A DNA stretch of 64,000 nucleotides from Actinacidiphila yanglinensis (GCF_900107965.1 NZ_FNVU01000003.1:62001-126000); one strand, 5' to 3'; numbered from the stretch's first letter, positions 25,584-35,346 are shown. A program made the numbers and translations. The notes: generated by a model from the letters alone, not told the origin.

Positions 25584-27280
25584 CGGCGCAGTGGGCGGGG
25601 CAGTTGACGGGGCAGCAGATGGGGCCGCGGACGGGTGTCGCGTATCTGGCGGAGGGGACGGGGGATCACCAGGGGCTGGCGATCGTGCTGTTCACCCTGT
25701 TCGTGTCGGTGACGTTGGCGATCACCGCGTGGGCGGGGCGGCGGCGTAGCTCGTCGGTGGAGTTCTTCGCCGGAGGGCGCCTGTTCACCCCGGCGGAGAA
25801 CGGCTTCGCGATCGCCGGGGACTACATGTCGGCGGCGTCGTTCCTGGGGATCTCCGGGCTGATCGCGCTGTTCGGGTACGACGGGCTGCTGTACTCGGTC
25901 GGGTTCTTCGTGGCGTGGCTGGTCGTGTTGATGCTCATCGCCGAACTGGTCCGGAACGTCGGCCGGTACACCCTGGCGGACGTGCTGTCGGCGCGGATGC
26001 GGCACCGGCCGGTGCGGATCGCGGCGGGCACGGCGTCGGTGACGGTGTCGATCCTGTACCTGGTGGCGCAGATGGTCGGCGCGGGCAGCCTGGTCGGGCT
26101 GCTGCTCGGCGGCACCGGGGCGGCCAGGACCTGGACGGTGATCGGGGTCGGTGCGCTGATGGTGGTCTACGTGTCGTTCGGCGGGATGCGGGCGACCACG
26201 TGGATCCAGATCGTCAAGACGGTGCTCCTGATGGGCGGGACGATCGCGCTGACGGTGATGGTATTGGTCAAGTTCCACGGAAACGTGGACGGGTTGCTGC
26301 GGGCGGCGGTGACGGGCAGCGGGCAGGGCGAGGCCTTCCTCGCGCCCGGGTTGAAGTACGGCGGCAGCGGCACCTCCCGGCTGGACTTCATCAGCCTGGG
26401 ACTGGCGCTGGTGCTGGGCACGGCGGGGTTGCCGCACATCCTGTCGCGGTTCTACACGGTGCCGACGGCGCGTTCGGCGCGGCGGTCGGTGGTGTGGGCG
26501 ATCGGGCTGATCGGGGCGTTCTACCTGATGACGATCGTGCTGGGGTTCGGCGCGGCCGCGATGGTCGGTTCCGACACGGTGCGCGCGTCGAACGAAGCGG
26601 GCAACACCGCGGTGCCGCTGCTCGCGGAGGAACTCGGCGGCGGATCGGGCACGACCGGCGGTGCGGTGCTCTTCGCGGTGGTGGGGTCGGTGGCGTTCGC
26701 GACGATCCTGGCGGTGGTGGCGGGCATCACGCTCGCGTCGTCGGCGTCGGTGGCCCACGATCTGTACGCCACGGTGCGGCGCAGCCCGCGGCATGCGGCC
26801 AGGGGCGAAGCGGGCAACCCCAGCGGGCAGATGGAGGAGGACGAGGTACGGGTGGCGCGGTTCTCGGCGGTCGGGATCGGCGCGGTCGCGATCGCGCTGA
26901 GCCTGCTGGCGCAGGATCAGAACATCGCGTTCCTGGTCGGGTTGGCGTTCGCGGTGGCGGCGTCGGCGAACCTGCCCTCGCTGCTCTACTCGCTGTTCTG
27001 GCGGCGGTTCACCAGCAAGGGCGCAGTGTGGTCGATCTACGGCGGCCTGATCCCGGCGCTGACCCTGGTGGTGCTGTCGCCGGTGACCTCCGGCGAGGCC
27101 GACTCGCTCTTCCCGGGCGTGGACTTCCACGTCTTCCCGCTGGAGAACCCGGGGCTGGTCTCGATCCCGCTGGGCTTCCTCGCCGGCTGGTTGGGCACGC
27201 TGCTGACCCGGGAGCCCGCGGACGAAGTGGCGTTCGCGGAGACGGAGGTGCGCTCGCTGACGGGAGCCGGGGCCGTGTAG
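25580..27280 (+). CDS. Cation:acetate-type solute symporter (SSS family, ActP-like)
   Basis: A 566-aa sodium:solute symporter with about 13 transmembrane helices. Family marks are FAGGRLFTPAENGFAIAGDYMSAASFLGISGLIALFGYDGL, GRYTLADVLSARM, GTAGLPHILSRFYTVPTARSARRSV and SSASVAHDLYATV. These transporters import acetate, propionate or similar short carboxylates with Na+ or H+. The start GTG 25580 overlaps the DUF485 stop. A cytoplasmic loop insertion (residues ~405-430, ARGEAGNPSGQMEEDEV) and a short Ala/Glu tail are seen. It converges on the sucrase/ferredoxin-like gene with only 10 bp between stops. Confidence 0.92.
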   Translation: MTAQWAGQLTGQQMGPRTGVAYLAEGTGDHQGLAIVLFTLFVSVTLAITAWAGRRRSSSVEFFAGGRLFTPAENGFAIAGDYMSAASFLGISGLIALFGYDGLLYSVGFFVAWLVVLMLIAELVRNVGRYTLADVLSARMRHRPVRIAAGTASVTVSILYLVAQMVGAGSLVGLLLGGTGAARTWTVIGVGALMVVYVSFGGMRATTWIQIVKTVLLMGGTIALTVMVLVKFHGNVDGLLRAAVTGSGQGEAFLAPGLKYGGSGTSRLDFISLGLALVLGTAGLPHILSRFYTVPTARSARRSVVWAIGLIGAFYLMTIVLGFGAAAMVGSDTVRASNEAGNTAVPLLAEELGGGSGTTGGAVLFAVVGSVAFATILAVVAGITLASSASVAHDLYATVRRSPRHAARGEAGNPSGQMEEDEVRVARFSAVGIGAVAIALSLLAQDQNIAFLVGLAFAVAASANLPSLLYSLFWRRFTSKGAVWSIYGGLIPALTLVVLSPVTSGEADSLFPGVDFHVFPLENPGLVSIPLGFLAGWLGTLLTREPADEVAFAETEVRSLTGAGAV

Positions 27281-27290
27281 CGCGGCGAGG

Positions 27291-28283
27291 TCAGTGCGCC
27301 GGGGCCGGGCCCGAGTCCGGGAGCGGGAGCGGGTCGACGGACTCGACGTCCATCCGGGCGGGGGTGCCGAGTTTGGCGCCGCAGCTCTCCGGGCGCGGGG
27401 GAGTGGCGGCGCGCTCGGCGACCAGAACCCCCCACGCGCGGCCGTCGACGTGCTCGACCCGTACGTTCCAGGCGGCCCGAGGCCCCGGGCCGGCTCCGGC
27501 AACCGCGGCGCGCACCCCGGACGCGTCCTCAGGGTCGACGGGGTCCGCGCCGCCCACCGCGAGCGCGCCCGCCCGGTCCTCGCCGATCCGCGCGCGGACC
27601 GCCAACTCGGCTGCCTGGCCCGGCCGGGACCAGGTGGAGCGGCCACGGCAGCCGGTGAGCGCGACCCGCCCGTCCTGCGCGGCACTCAACGCGTCCTTGG
27701 CGAGGGCGGCGTCGAGACGTCCGTAGGCGTAGCCGTGGGGGAGCACCAGCATGGTCGGGGCGAAGCGGTGGCCGCCGAGGTGGGTGGTCTCCCAGACGTC
27801 GAAAGCGCCGTCGGCGGCGAGTTCGGCCGCGAGCGGGCGGCCGTGCAGGGCGCAGCAGCGGTCGCGGGTGCCGTTGGTGCAGACGAGGGCGATCGGCGGG
27901 CCGTCGTGGGGGGAGCCGAATCCGTCGTCGCGGCCGGCGCCCAGGGCGGTGAAGTCGAGGTCGGCCAGTTCGGCGGGGTCGGCGACTTCGGTGCCGCGGA
28001 TCCAGGGGTCGCCGGGTGCCGTGTGGGCGGCGATCACCCGGTGGCGGCGCGGGCGGTGGGTGTCGGCGTGCCGCCCGGGGCGGCGGACAAGGCCGAGCCG
28101 GACGCCAGTGCCGTCGGCGAGCCCCTCCAGCGCGCGCCCGACGGCCGGGTCGAGATGGCTCGCCCTGAGGGCCTTGGCGCCCCACGGGCCCGGCTGCTCG
28201 ATCAGCAACCAGGTGCGCGCGGTCGCCGCGGTGGCGGCCACCGGTTCGGCGAGTTCGGCTGAGGCATCCGTGCACAGGCTCAC
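27291..28283 (-). CDS. Sucrase/ferredoxin-like family protein
   Basis: A 330-aa protein of the Suc_Fer-like (thioredoxin-like ferredoxin) family. Motifs are WLLIEQPGPWGAKAL near the N-terminus, VCTNGTRDRCCALHGRPLA (Cys-rich, ferredoxin-type ligand area) and ETTHLGGHRFAPTMLVLPHGYAYGRL. The C-terminal part GQAAELAVRARIGE matches a small accessory domain found in actinobacterial members. Function is unknown; a 2Fe-2S or redox role is inferred from the cysteines. The GTG at 28283 sits 7 nt after TAGGCT, so the mRNA is probably leaderless. Confidence 0.87.
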   Translation of the reverse strand: MSLCTDASAELAEPVAATAATARTWLLIEQPGPWGAKALRASHLDPAVGRALEGLADGTGVRLGLVRRPGRHADTHRPRRHRVIAAHTAPGDPWIRGTEVADPAELADLDFTALGAGRDDGFGSPHDGPPIALVCTNGTRDRCCALHGRPLAAELAADGAFDVWETTHLGGHRFAPTMLVLPHGYAYGRLDAALAKDALSAAQDGRVALTGCRGRSTWSRPGQAAELAVRARIGEDRAGALAVGGADPVDPEDASGVRAAVAGAGPGPRAAWNVRVEHVDGRAWGVLVAERAATPPRPESCGAKLGTPARMDVESVDPLPLPDSGPAPAH

Positions 28284-28290
28284 CCCGCCG

Positions 28291-28296
28291 AGCCTA
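28291..28296 (-). promoter_or_regulatory. -10 box TAGGCT for a leaderless start
   Basis: Read on the minus strand, TAGGCT ends 7 nt before the GTG start at 28283. Upstream (28313-28330) is a short GTACCC triplication of unknown meaning. Confidence 0.5.
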
Positions 28297-28446
28297 GTGC
28301 GCTCGGCGGGGCGTACCCGTACCCGTACCCGGATGTGCACCCGTCCCCGACGACACGCGGCAGCCGTACCTGCACCCGTCCCGGAACGCACGCGGCACCC
28401 CGGGCGGGCCGTACCTGGGCCGTACCCGGGGCCGCGTCGATCCGGA

Positions 28447-30921
28447 CTACACCGGTCCCGCCACCACCGCGACCGGCTTCGCCAGCGGCACGCCGGAGCC
28501 GTCCCGGCGCGGGTCCTTCGGCGGGAGTTCCGCCGGCGTGCCCGTGGACGTGGCCGCGCGGGCGGGCGCGGCGCCGGCCCAGGCGAGCACCAGCCCGTCC
28601 TCGCCGCGCAGGAAGCGCTGGCAGCGCACCCCGCCCGTGGCCCGCCCCTTGCGCGGGTACTGGTCGAACGGCGTGAGCTTCGCGGTGCCCTCGGTGGCGC
28701 CGTCCAGGGTGCCCTCGGACCGGGCCACGGTGAAGACCACCGCGTCGACCGCCGGGTCCACCGCGGTGAAGGAGATCACCTGGGCGCCGTCGGCGAGCTT
28801 GATCCCGGCCATGCCGCCGGCCGGACGCCCCTGTGGACGGACCTGGGAGGCGGGGTAGCGCAGCAGTTGGGCGTCGTCGGTGATGAAGACCAGGTCCTCG
28901 TCGCCCGTGCGCAGCTCCACCGCGCCGACGATCGTGTCGCCCTCCTTGAGGCCGATGACCTCCAGATCGTCCTTGTTCGGCGGGTAGTCCGGCACGACCC
29001 GCTTCACCACGCCCTGTGCGGTGCCGAGCGCCAGCCCCGGCGAGGACTCGTCGAGGGTGGTCAGGCACAGCGCGCGCTCGCCGTCGTCGAGCGCCAGGAA
29101 CTCCGTGAGCGGTGCGCCGCCCGCGAGTGACGGGGGGCCCACGGTGTCGGGCAGCATCGGCAGGTCGATGACGGTCAGCCGCAGCAGCCGCCCGGTCGAC
29201 GTCACCACACCGATGTCGGACCGGGCGGTGGTCGGCACCGCCGAGACCACGACGTCGTGCTTGGCCCGCTTGGACGAGCCCGACCCCTTCCCCGTGTCGG
29301 AGTCCGATCCGTCGGCGCCGTCGTCGAGTCCGGTGCGCGCCAGCAGACCGGTCGAGGAGAGCAGCACCCGGCACGGGTCGTCGGCGACCTCCAGGGGCAC
29401 CGCGCTGACCGGTGCGCCCGCCGACTCCAGCAGGACCGTGCGCCGCTCGGTGCCGTACTTCTTGGCGACCGCGGCGAGTTCCCCCGACACCAGCTTCCGC
29501 AGCTCCGCGTCCGATTCGAGGATGCGGGTCAGCTCGGCGATCTCCTCGTTGAGCCGGTCGCGTTCGGCCTCCAGCTCGATCCGGTCGAAGCGGGTCAGGC
29601 GGCGCAGCGGTGTGTCGAGGATGTACTGCGTCTGGATGTCGGACAGGCCGAAGCGCTCCATCAGCCGTTCCTTGGCCTGCGCCGCGTTCTCGCTGGCCCG
29701 GATGATCGAGATGACCTCGTCGATGTCGACCAGCGCCACCAGCAGGCCGTTCACCAGGTGCAGCCGGTCGCGGCGCTTGGTACGCCGGAACTCGCAGCGC
29801 CTGCGCACCACGGTGAAGCGGTGGTCGACGTAGACCTCGAGCAGTTCCTTCAGGCCGAGGGTGAGCGGCTGGCCGTCCACCAGGGCCACGTTGTTGATGC
29901 CGAAGGAGTCCTCCATCGGCGTCAGCTTGTAGAGCTGTTCGAGCACCGCCTCCGGGTTGAAGCCGTTCTTGATCTCGATGACCAGCCGCAGGCCGTGTTC
30001 GCGGTCGGTGAGGTCCTTGACGTCGGCGATGCCCTGCAGCTTCTTCGCGCCGACCATGTCCTTGATCTTGGCGATGACCTTCTCGGGCCCGACGGTGAAC
30101 GGCAGTTCGGTGACGACCAGGCCCTTGCGGCGCGGGGTGACGTCCTCCACCGACACGGTCGCGCGGATCTTGAAGGTGCCGCGGCCGGTCTCGTACGCGT
30201 CGCGGATGCCGGACAGGCCGATGATCCGGCCGCCGGTGGGCAGGTCGGGTCCGGGGACGTGGCGCATCAGCGCGTCCAGGTCCGCGTTGGGGTACCGGAT
30301 CAGGTGCCGGGCGGCGGAGATCACCTCGCCCAGGTTGTGCGGCGCCATGTTGGTGGCCATGCCGACCGCGATCCCGGAGGAGCCGTTGACCAGCAGGTTC
30401 GGGTAGGCGGCCGGCAGGACGTCGGGCTCCTGCTCCTGGCCGTCGTAGTTGGGCGCGAAGTCGACGGTGTCCTCGTCGATCGACTCGACCATGAGCTGGG
30501 CCGGCCCCGACATCCGGGCCTCGGTGTAGCGCATCGCGGCCGGAAGGTCGTCCAGCGAGCCGAAGTTGCCGTGCCCGTCGACCAGCGGCAGCCGCTGGGA
30601 GAAGGGCTGCGCCATCCGGACCATGGCGTCGTAGATCGACGCGTCGCCGTGCGGGTGCAGCTTGCCCATCACCTCGCCGACGACGCGGGCGCACTTGACG
30701 AAGCCGCGGTCGGGGCGCAGGCCCATCTCGTTCATCTGGTAGACGATGCGGCGGTGCACCGGCTTCATGCCGTCGCGGGCGTCGGGCAGAGCGCGGGCGT
30801 AGATCACCGAGTAGGCGTACTCAAGGTAGGAGCCCTTCATCTCGTCCACGACGTCGATGTCGAGGATGCGCTCCTCGAAGTCGTCGTCCGGGGGCGGGCT
30901 CTTCGTCGTGCGGCGGGCCAT
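28447..30921 (-). CDS. parC: DNA topoisomerase IV subunit A (second GyrA-type subunit)
   Basis: An 824-aa type IIA topoisomerase breakage-reunion subunit. The N-terminal domain has [15 protein letters not shown], the QRDR motif [21 protein letters not shown] (87-107) and catalytic Tyr132 in [11 protein letters not shown]. The coiled-coil tower (~390-490) is followed by a C-terminal beta-pinwheel (~500-800) containing [28 protein letters not shown] and GGMAGIKL; a Gly/Ser/Asp-rich insertion lies near 540. AAAGGAG precedes the ATG. It works with the parE product at 19712-21832 to unlink daughter chromosomes. Divergent from the M16 peptidase operon. Confidence 0.96.
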   Translation of the reverse strand: MARRTTKSPPPDDDFEERILDIDVVDEMKGSYLEYAYSVIYARALPDARDGMKPVHRRIVYQMNEMGLRPDRGFVKCARVVGEVMGKLHPHGDASIYDAMVRMAQPFSQRLPLVDGHGNFGSLDDLPAAMRYTEARMSGPAQLMVESIDEDTVDFAPNYDGQEQEPDVLPAAYPNLLVNGSSGIAVGMATNMAPHNLGEVISAARHLIRYPNADLDALMRHVPGPDLPTGGRIIGLSGIRDAYETGRGTFKIRATVSVEDVTPRRKGLVVTELPFTVGPEKVIAKIKDMVGAKKLQGIADVKDLTDREHGLRLVIEIKNGFNPEAVLEQLYKLTPMEDSFGINNVALVDGQPLTLGLKELLEVYVDHRFTVVRRRCEFRRTKRRDRLHLVNGLLVALVDIDEVISIIRASENAAQAKERLMERFGLSDIQTQYILDTPLRRLTRFDRIELEAERDRLNEEIAELTRILESDAELRKLVSGELAAVAKKYGTERRTVLLESAGAPVSAVPLEVADDPCRVLLSSTGLLARTGLDDGADGSDSDTGKGSGSSKRAKHDVVVSAVPTTARSDIGVVTSTGRLLRLTVIDLPMLPDTVGPPSLAGGAPLTEFLALDDGERALCLTTLDESSPGLALGTAQGVVKRVVPDYPPNKDDLEVIGLKEGDTIVGAVELRTGDEDLVFITDDAQLLRYPASQVRPQGRPAGGMAGIKLADGAQVISFTAVDPAVDAVVFTVARSEGTLDGATEGTAKLTPFDQYPRKGRATGGVRCQRFLRGEDGLVLAWAGAAPARAATSTGTPAELPPKDPRRDGSGVPLAKPVAVVAGPV

Positions 30922-31050
30922 CTCGGCGGCGCTCCTTTGCCTTGCGTGGTGCCTAGCGGGTGCGTGACGGGTGCTGCTGCGTGCTGCTGGGTGCTGTCGA
31001 GTCCTGCGTGCGGTGCTGCGTCGGGGGCAGGGCTACGCCGCGGTGCGGCG

Positions 31051-31067
31051 CGGTCCATTGTGGACCG
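31051..31067. promoter_or_regulatory. Palindrome CGGTCCA-TTG-TGGACCG
   Basis: Perfect 7-bp arms around TTG in the 281-bp divergent region between parC and the M16 operon. It is a candidate operator; no family is assigned. Confidence 0.4.
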
Positions 31068-31146
31068 AGGCACCGACAGCGCGGACCGCGACCCGGCACG
31101 AGCGGCGTCCCGAGCGGGAACTTCGCGCGGCGCGGCCACGCGTGCC

Positions 31147-31164
31147 TAGAGTGGCAGCACTCTA
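31147..31164 (+). promoter_or_regulatory. -10 box TAGAGT inside a palindrome, M16 operon promoter
   Basis: TAGAGTG (31147-31153) and CACTCTA (31158-31164) form a perfect inverted repeat; TAGAGT fits the -10 consensus and would give a leader of about 45 nt before ATG 31203. A repressor binding the palindrome would occlude the promoter. Confidence 0.5.
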
Positions 31165-31202
31165 CGCAGTCACGCAGCAGCGACCGGAAGGACAGCTTGC
31201 CC

Positions 31203-32567
31203 ATGGGTCACACGGCCACGCCGGAGGCACACTCCAGCGGCCTGACAGCCACCGAGCACCGCCTGGCGAACGGCCTGCGGGTGGTGCTCTCCGAGGACCA
31301 CCTCACCCCGGTCGCCGCGGTCTGCCTCTGGTACGACGTCGGTTCGCGCCACGAGGTCGAGGGCCGTACCGGTCTCGCCCACCTCTTCGAGCACCTGATG
31401 TTCCAGGGTTCGGCCAGCGTCAAGGGCAACGGCCACTTCGAACTGGTCCAGGGCGCGGGTGGCTCGCTGAACGGCACCACCAGCTTCGAGCGCACCAACT
31501 ACTTCGAGACCATGCCCGCCCACCAGCTCGAACTGGCCCTGTGGCTGGAGGCGGACCGCATGGGCAGCCTGCTGACCGCCCTGGACGAGGAGAGCCTGGA
31601 CAACCAGCGGGACGTGGTGAAGAACGAGCGCCGCCAGCGGTACGACAACGTGCCCTACGGCACGGCCTTCGAGCGGCTCACCGCGCTCGCCTACCCCGAC
31701 GGGCACCCGTACCACCACACCCCGATCGGGTCGATGGCCGACCTGGACGCGGCCTCCCTGGAGGACGCCCGCGCGTTCTTCCGCACGTACTACGCGCCCG
31801 GCAACGCGGTGCTGTCCGTGGTCGGCGACATCGACCCGGCGCAGACCCTCGGCTGGATCGAGAAGTACTTCGGCACCATCCCCGCCCACGACGGCAAGTC
31901 CGCGCCGCGTGACGGCTCGCTGCCCGACGTGGTCGGTGAGAACGTCCGCGAGGTCGTCGAGGAGGACGTGCCCTCCCGCGCCCTGATGGCCGTCTACCGG
32001 CTGCCCCACGACGGCACCCGGGAGAGTGACGCCGCCGACCTCGCGTTGACGGTGCTGGGCGGCGGTGAGTCCTCCCGGCTGCACAACCGGCTGGTCCGGC
32101 GGGACCGTTCCGCGGTCACCGCCGGGTTCGGCCTGCTGCGGCTGGCGGGGGCGCCCTCGCTGGGCTGGCTGGACGTCAAGGCGTCCAGCGGTGTCGAACT
32201 GTCCGCCATCGAGGCGGCGGTGGACGAGGAGCTGGCCCGGTTCGCCGTCCAGGGCCCCACGCCCGAGGAGATGGAGCGCGCCCAGGCCCAGCTGGAGCGC
32301 GAGTGGCTGGACCGGCTGGCCACGGTCGCCGGCCGCGCCGACGAACTGTGCCGTTTCGCCGTCCTGTTCGGCGACCCGCAGCTCGCCCTCACCGCGGTCC
32401 AGCGGGTGCTGGACGTGACCGCCGACGAGGTCCGGGAGATCGCCGCGGCCCGGCTGCGCCCCGACAACCGCGCCGTCCTCGTCTACGAGCCCACCGCGGG
32501 CGCCGCCACCACCGAGCAGGACGACCAGGACGACCAGGACGACCAGGGAGAAGGTGCCGAGGCATGA
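31203..32567 (+). CDS. M16 family zinc metallopeptidase, catalytic partner
   Basis: A 454-aa insulinase/mitochondrial-processing-type peptidase. The inverted zinc motif HLFEH is at residues 60-64 with Glu63 as catalytic base, and the third zinc ligand Glu lies in DVVKNERRQRYDN about 76 residues later. The C-terminal M16 half follows without catalytic residues. No signal peptide, so probably cytoplasmic. GGAAGGA lies 10 nt before ATG 31203. It overlaps the next gene by ATGA; together they match two-subunit bacterial M16B peptidases. The C-terminus ends in an acidic DDQDDQDDQ run encoded by a 9-bp tandem repeat at 32519-32547. Confidence 0.93.
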   Translation: MGHTATPEAHSSGLTATEHRLANGLRVVLSEDHLTPVAAVCLWYDVGSRHEVEGRTGLAHLFEHLMFQGSASVKGNGHFELVQGAGGSLNGTTSFERTNYFETMPAHQLELALWLEADRMGSLLTALDEESLDNQRDVVKNERRQRYDNVPYGTAFERLTALAYPDGHPYHHTPIGSMADLDAASLEDARAFFRTYYAPGNAVLSVVGDIDPAQTLGWIEKYFGTIPAHDGKSAPRDGSLPDVVGENVREVVEEDVPSRALMAVYRLPHDGTRESDAADLALTVLGGGESSRLHNRLVRRDRSAVTAGFGLLRLAGAPSLGWLDVKASSGVELSAIEAAVDEELARFAVQGPTPEEMERAQAQLEREWLDRLATVAGRADELCRFAVLFGDPQLALTAVQRVLDVTADEVREIAAARLRPDNRAVLVYEPTAGAATTEQDDQDDQDDQGEGAEA

Positions 32568-33949
32568 GCGACACCGCCGCCACCATGACGTTCCACCCGC
32601 AGCCGCAGGGCGGCGAGCCCAAGCCGTGGGCGTTCCCCGCCCCCGACCGGGGCACCCTGGCCAACGGCCTGACCCTGCTCACCAGCCACCGCCCCGGCCA
32701 GCAGGTCGTCGCGGTCGAGGTGATGCTCGACGTGCCGCTGGCCGCCGAGCCGAAGGACCTCGACGGCGTGGCCACCATCATGGCCAGGGCGCTGTCGGAG
32801 GGCACCGACGAGCACACGGCCGAGGAGTTCGCCGCCGAACTGGAGCGCTGCGGCGCGACCCTGGACGCCCACGCGGACCATCCGGGCGTGCGGGTCTCCC
32901 TCGAAGTGCCCGCCTCGCGGCTGGACAAGGCGCTGGACCTGCTCGCCGCGGCGCTGCGGGCCCCGGCCTTCCCGGACGACGAGATCAAGCGGCTGGTCGC
33001 CAACCGCCTCGACGAGATCCCGCACGAGCTGGCCAACCCCAGCCGCCGCGCCTCGATGGCGCTGTCCAAGGAGCTGTTCCCGGCCGACGCGCGCAACTCG
33101 CGCCCCCGCCAGGGCACCGAGGAGACCGTGCGCCGGATCGACGCGGCCGCCGTGCGCGCCTTCTACGGCGCGCACGTCCGGCCGTCGACCACCACCGCGG
33201 TCGTGGTCGGCGACCTCACCGGCATCGACCTGCCCGCGCTGCTGGACGCCACCCTCGGCCGCTGGACCGGTGCCAAGGCCGATCCGCCGGCCCGCCCGGT
33301 GATCACCGCCGACGACACCGCCCGGGTGGTGATCGTCGACCGGCCCGGCTCGGTGCAGACGCAGCTGCTCATCGGCCGGACCGGTGCGGACCGGCAGGAC
33401 CCGGTGTGGGCGGCGCAGGTGCTCGGGGTGTACTGCCTCGGCGGCACCCTCACCTCCCGGCTGGACCGGGTGCTGCGCGAGGAGAAGGGCTACACCTACG
33501 GGGTGCGCGCCCTCGCCCAGGTGCTGCTGTCCTCCGCGGACGGCACCGGCGCCGCGCTGCTGGCCATCAGCGGCTCGGTCGCCACCGAGGTCACCGGTCC
33601 GGCGCTGGCCGACGCCTTGCGGGTGATCCGCGAGATCGGCGAGGGCGGTCTGACCGACGCCGAGCGCGACGTGGCAGTGCAGAACCTCGTCGGGGTCGCC
33701 CCGCTGCGGTTCGAGACGGCCGCGGCGGTGGCCGACACCTTCGCCGACCAGGTGGAGCAGGAACTGCCGGACGACTTCCAGGCCGCGCTGTACGCCCGGC
33801 TCGCGGAGACCGGCACGGTGGAGGCGACCGCCGCGGTCGTCAACGCCTTCCCGCTCGACCGGCTCGTGGTGGTCCTGGTCGGCGACGCGGCCGCGATCAC
33901 CGAGCCGGTACGGGAGCTGGGCATCGGCCCGGTGACCGTCATCTCCTGA
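32564..33949 (+). CDS. M16 family peptidase-like protein, non-catalytic partner
   Basis: A 461-aa M16 homologue that lacks the HxxEH zinc motif: the aligned position reads LDGVATIMARAL. It keeps the R/Y substrate-binding pair typical of the non-catalytic subunit in the C-terminal domain (GGTLTSRLDRVLREEKGYTYGV). This is the expected partner of the upstream zinc subunit, forming a clamshell peptidase; the two start and stop codons overlap (ATGA). Start and Shine-Dalgarno-like GGTGCCGAGG support 32564. A strong terminator follows 70 bp downstream, so the operon is two genes. Confidence 0.92.
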   Translation: MSDTAATMTFHPQPQGGEPKPWAFPAPDRGTLANGLTLLTSHRPGQQVVAVEVMLDVPLAAEPKDLDGVATIMARALSEGTDEHTAEEFAAELERCGATLDAHADHPGVRVSLEVPASRLDKALDLLAAALRAPAFPDDEIKRLVANRLDEIPHELANPSRRASMALSKELFPADARNSRPRQGTEETVRRIDAAAVRAFYGAHVRPSTTTAVVVGDLTGIDLPALLDATLGRWTGAKADPPARPVITADDTARVVIVDRPGSVQTQLLIGRTGADRQDPVWAAQVLGVYCLGGTLTSRLDRVLREEKGYTYGVRALAQVLLSSADGTGAALLAISGSVATEVTGPALADALRVIREIGEGGLTDAERDVAVQNLVGVAPLRFETAAAVADTFADQVEQELPDDFQAALYARLAETGTVEATAAVVNAFPLDRLVVVLVGDAAAITEPVRELGIGPVTVIS

Positions 33950-34018
33950 CCCCGGTCCGCCGCACACCCGCACCACCGCGCACCACCTCCGCAAGACCCC
34001 GGCGCCCACCGGCGCCGA

Positions 34019-34063
34019 CCGGAACCCCGGCCCGCCCGCGCGGCGCCGGGGTTCCGGCGTTTT
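34019..34063 (+). terminator. Rho-independent terminator of the M16 operon
   Basis: CCGGAACCCCGGC (34019-34031) pairs perfectly with GCCGGGGTTCCGG (34045-34057), followed by CGTTTTG. Confidence 0.9.
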
Positions 34064-34197
34064 GTGGCCTCCGCTACATATCGGTCGATCTGCTTGGTAT
34101 ACGGTCGCGCGCCCGGTTAGCGTCGCGCTCACTGCCCCCACGGCAGCCCGTCAGCCGACCCGGGTGGGCGCGTAGGAAGAAAGGAGGACGCCTCGTC

Positions 34198-35235
34198 ATG
34201 GCGTTCCCCGTTCGCCCCGCCTCGCGCGGGAAGCACCGCCGTCCGCACCGTCTGGGCGCGGGCGCGGCTCTCGCGGGTGTCGTGGTCCTCGCCGGCGGCG
34301 GCACCGCCGGCGCCCTCGCCGCGGTGTCGCCCGGCCGGGCCACCGCCCCCACGGCCCGCAACGCCCTCTTCGCCCAGGTGCTCGGCGCACCTGGGCTGCT
34401 CGCGCAAGGTCTCGACACGCAGGCGACGGCCCAGCGCGAGGCCGCCGACGTCCACGCGACACCTCCCGCGCCGCCGACCCCCGCCGCGCCCCGGACGACG
34501 TCCCCGGCCCAGGCCGCGCCGAAGTCCGGGCCGACGAACCGGCCCGCGGCCAAGTCGCCGGACCCGGCCACCCCCGCGCCGAAGTCCACCGCCAAGACCG
34601 GCGCCGGAAGCGCCGTCAAGCCCGCGCCGAAGCCCGGCGCCGGCTCCACGCCGAAGCCGAGCGCCAAGCCCGCGTCGAAGCCCACCGCCAATCCCCGCAC
34701 CAAGAGCAGCGCCAAGGCCGCGCCCAAGCCCGCGCCGAAGCCGAAGGCCACACCCGCGCCGGAGCCGAAGGCCACCCCCGCCTCCCCGGCGAAGACCGCC
34801 ACCGGATCGGCCGGAGCCGCCGCCGTCAACGGCTGGACCAGGCCCGTCGCCAACGGCCCGATCGGCACCGCGTACGGGACCCCCGGCTCCCTGTGGTCCG
34901 CCGGCCACAGCACCGGCGTGGACCTCCTCGTCCCGTCCGGCACGGCCGTCCACGCGGTCGCCGCCGGCACGGTCGTCTCGGCCGGCTGGGACGGCGGGTA
35001 CGGCTACGACGTGATCATCAGGCACGCGGACGGCAGGTACACCCTCTACGGCAACCTGTCGAAGACCCTGGTCTCGGCCGGGCAGGCCGTCACCGAGGGG
35101 CAGCAGATCGGTGTCTCCGGCGCGACCGGCAACTCCACCGGCCCGCATCTGCACTTCGAGGTGCGCACCTCTCCCGCCTACGGCTCGGACATCGACCCGG
35201 TGGCATACCTGCGCAGCCACGGCGTCGAGCTCTGA
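34198..35235 (+). CDS. Secreted M23 (LytM-type) peptidase-like protein
   Basis: A 345-aa envelope protein. Residues ~18-43 form a signal/anchor segment (LGAGAALAGVVVLAGGGTAGALAAV). Residues ~80-205 are a Pro/Ala/Lys-rich, repeat-like linker suited to crossing the cell wall. The C-terminal M23 domain (~212-345) starts GWTRPVANGPIGTAYG and includes GTVVSAGWDGGYGYDVIIRHADGRY and the HLHFEV motif (His317, His319). The usual HxGxD zinc motif is altered: here it reads GHSTGVDL, so the residue four before Asp242 is Ser238, with His237 shifted by one. The enzyme may be inactive or an activator of other hydrolases. AGGAGG precedes ATG. Confidence 0.9.
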   Translation: MAFPVRPASRGKHRRPHRLGAGAALAGVVVLAGGGTAGALAAVSPGRATAPTARNALFAQVLGAPGLLAQGLDTQATAQREAADVHATPPAPPTPAAPRTTSPAQAAPKSGPTNRPAAKSPDPATPAPKSTAKTGAGSAVKPAPKPGAGSTPKPSAKPASKPTANPRTKSSAKAAPKPAPKPKATPAPEPKATPASPAKTATGSAGAAAVNGWTRPVANGPIGTAYGTPGSLWSAGHSTGVDLLVPSGTAVHAVAAGTVVSAGWDGGYGYDVIIRHADGRYTLYGNLSKTLVSAGQAVTEGQQIGVSGATGNSTGPHLHFEVRTSPAYGSDIDPVAYLRSHGVEL

Positions 35236-35340
35236 TCCGACCCTCCTGATCCGGGCCCGACCGCGCCCGGCTCCATCCGTTCTGTCCGAAAACAATCCAA
35301 GAATTCAGGGGCTGCTTTCCCGTTCTCGTTCGTGCTGGAA

Positions 35341-35346
35341 TAGAGT
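35341..35346 (+). promoter_or_regulatory. -10 box TAGAGT before the GntR gene
   Basis: TAGAGT lies 50 bp before GTG 35397 in an AT-richer stretch (35281-35350). TTTCCC at the -35 distance is a poor match. Confidence 0.35.

Noticed and set aside
31147..31164. CIRCE element (HrcA site)
   Set aside because: The CACTC/GAGTG words are in the opposite order and spacing (4 instead of 9 bp) from TTAGCACTC-N9-GAGTGCTAA.
33950..34197. Possible c-di-AMP (ydaO) riboswitch before the M23 gene, as is common for streptomycete cell-wall hydrolases
   Set aside because: None of the conserved ydaO sequence blocks is visible; the region contains only the M16 terminator and ordinary sequence.
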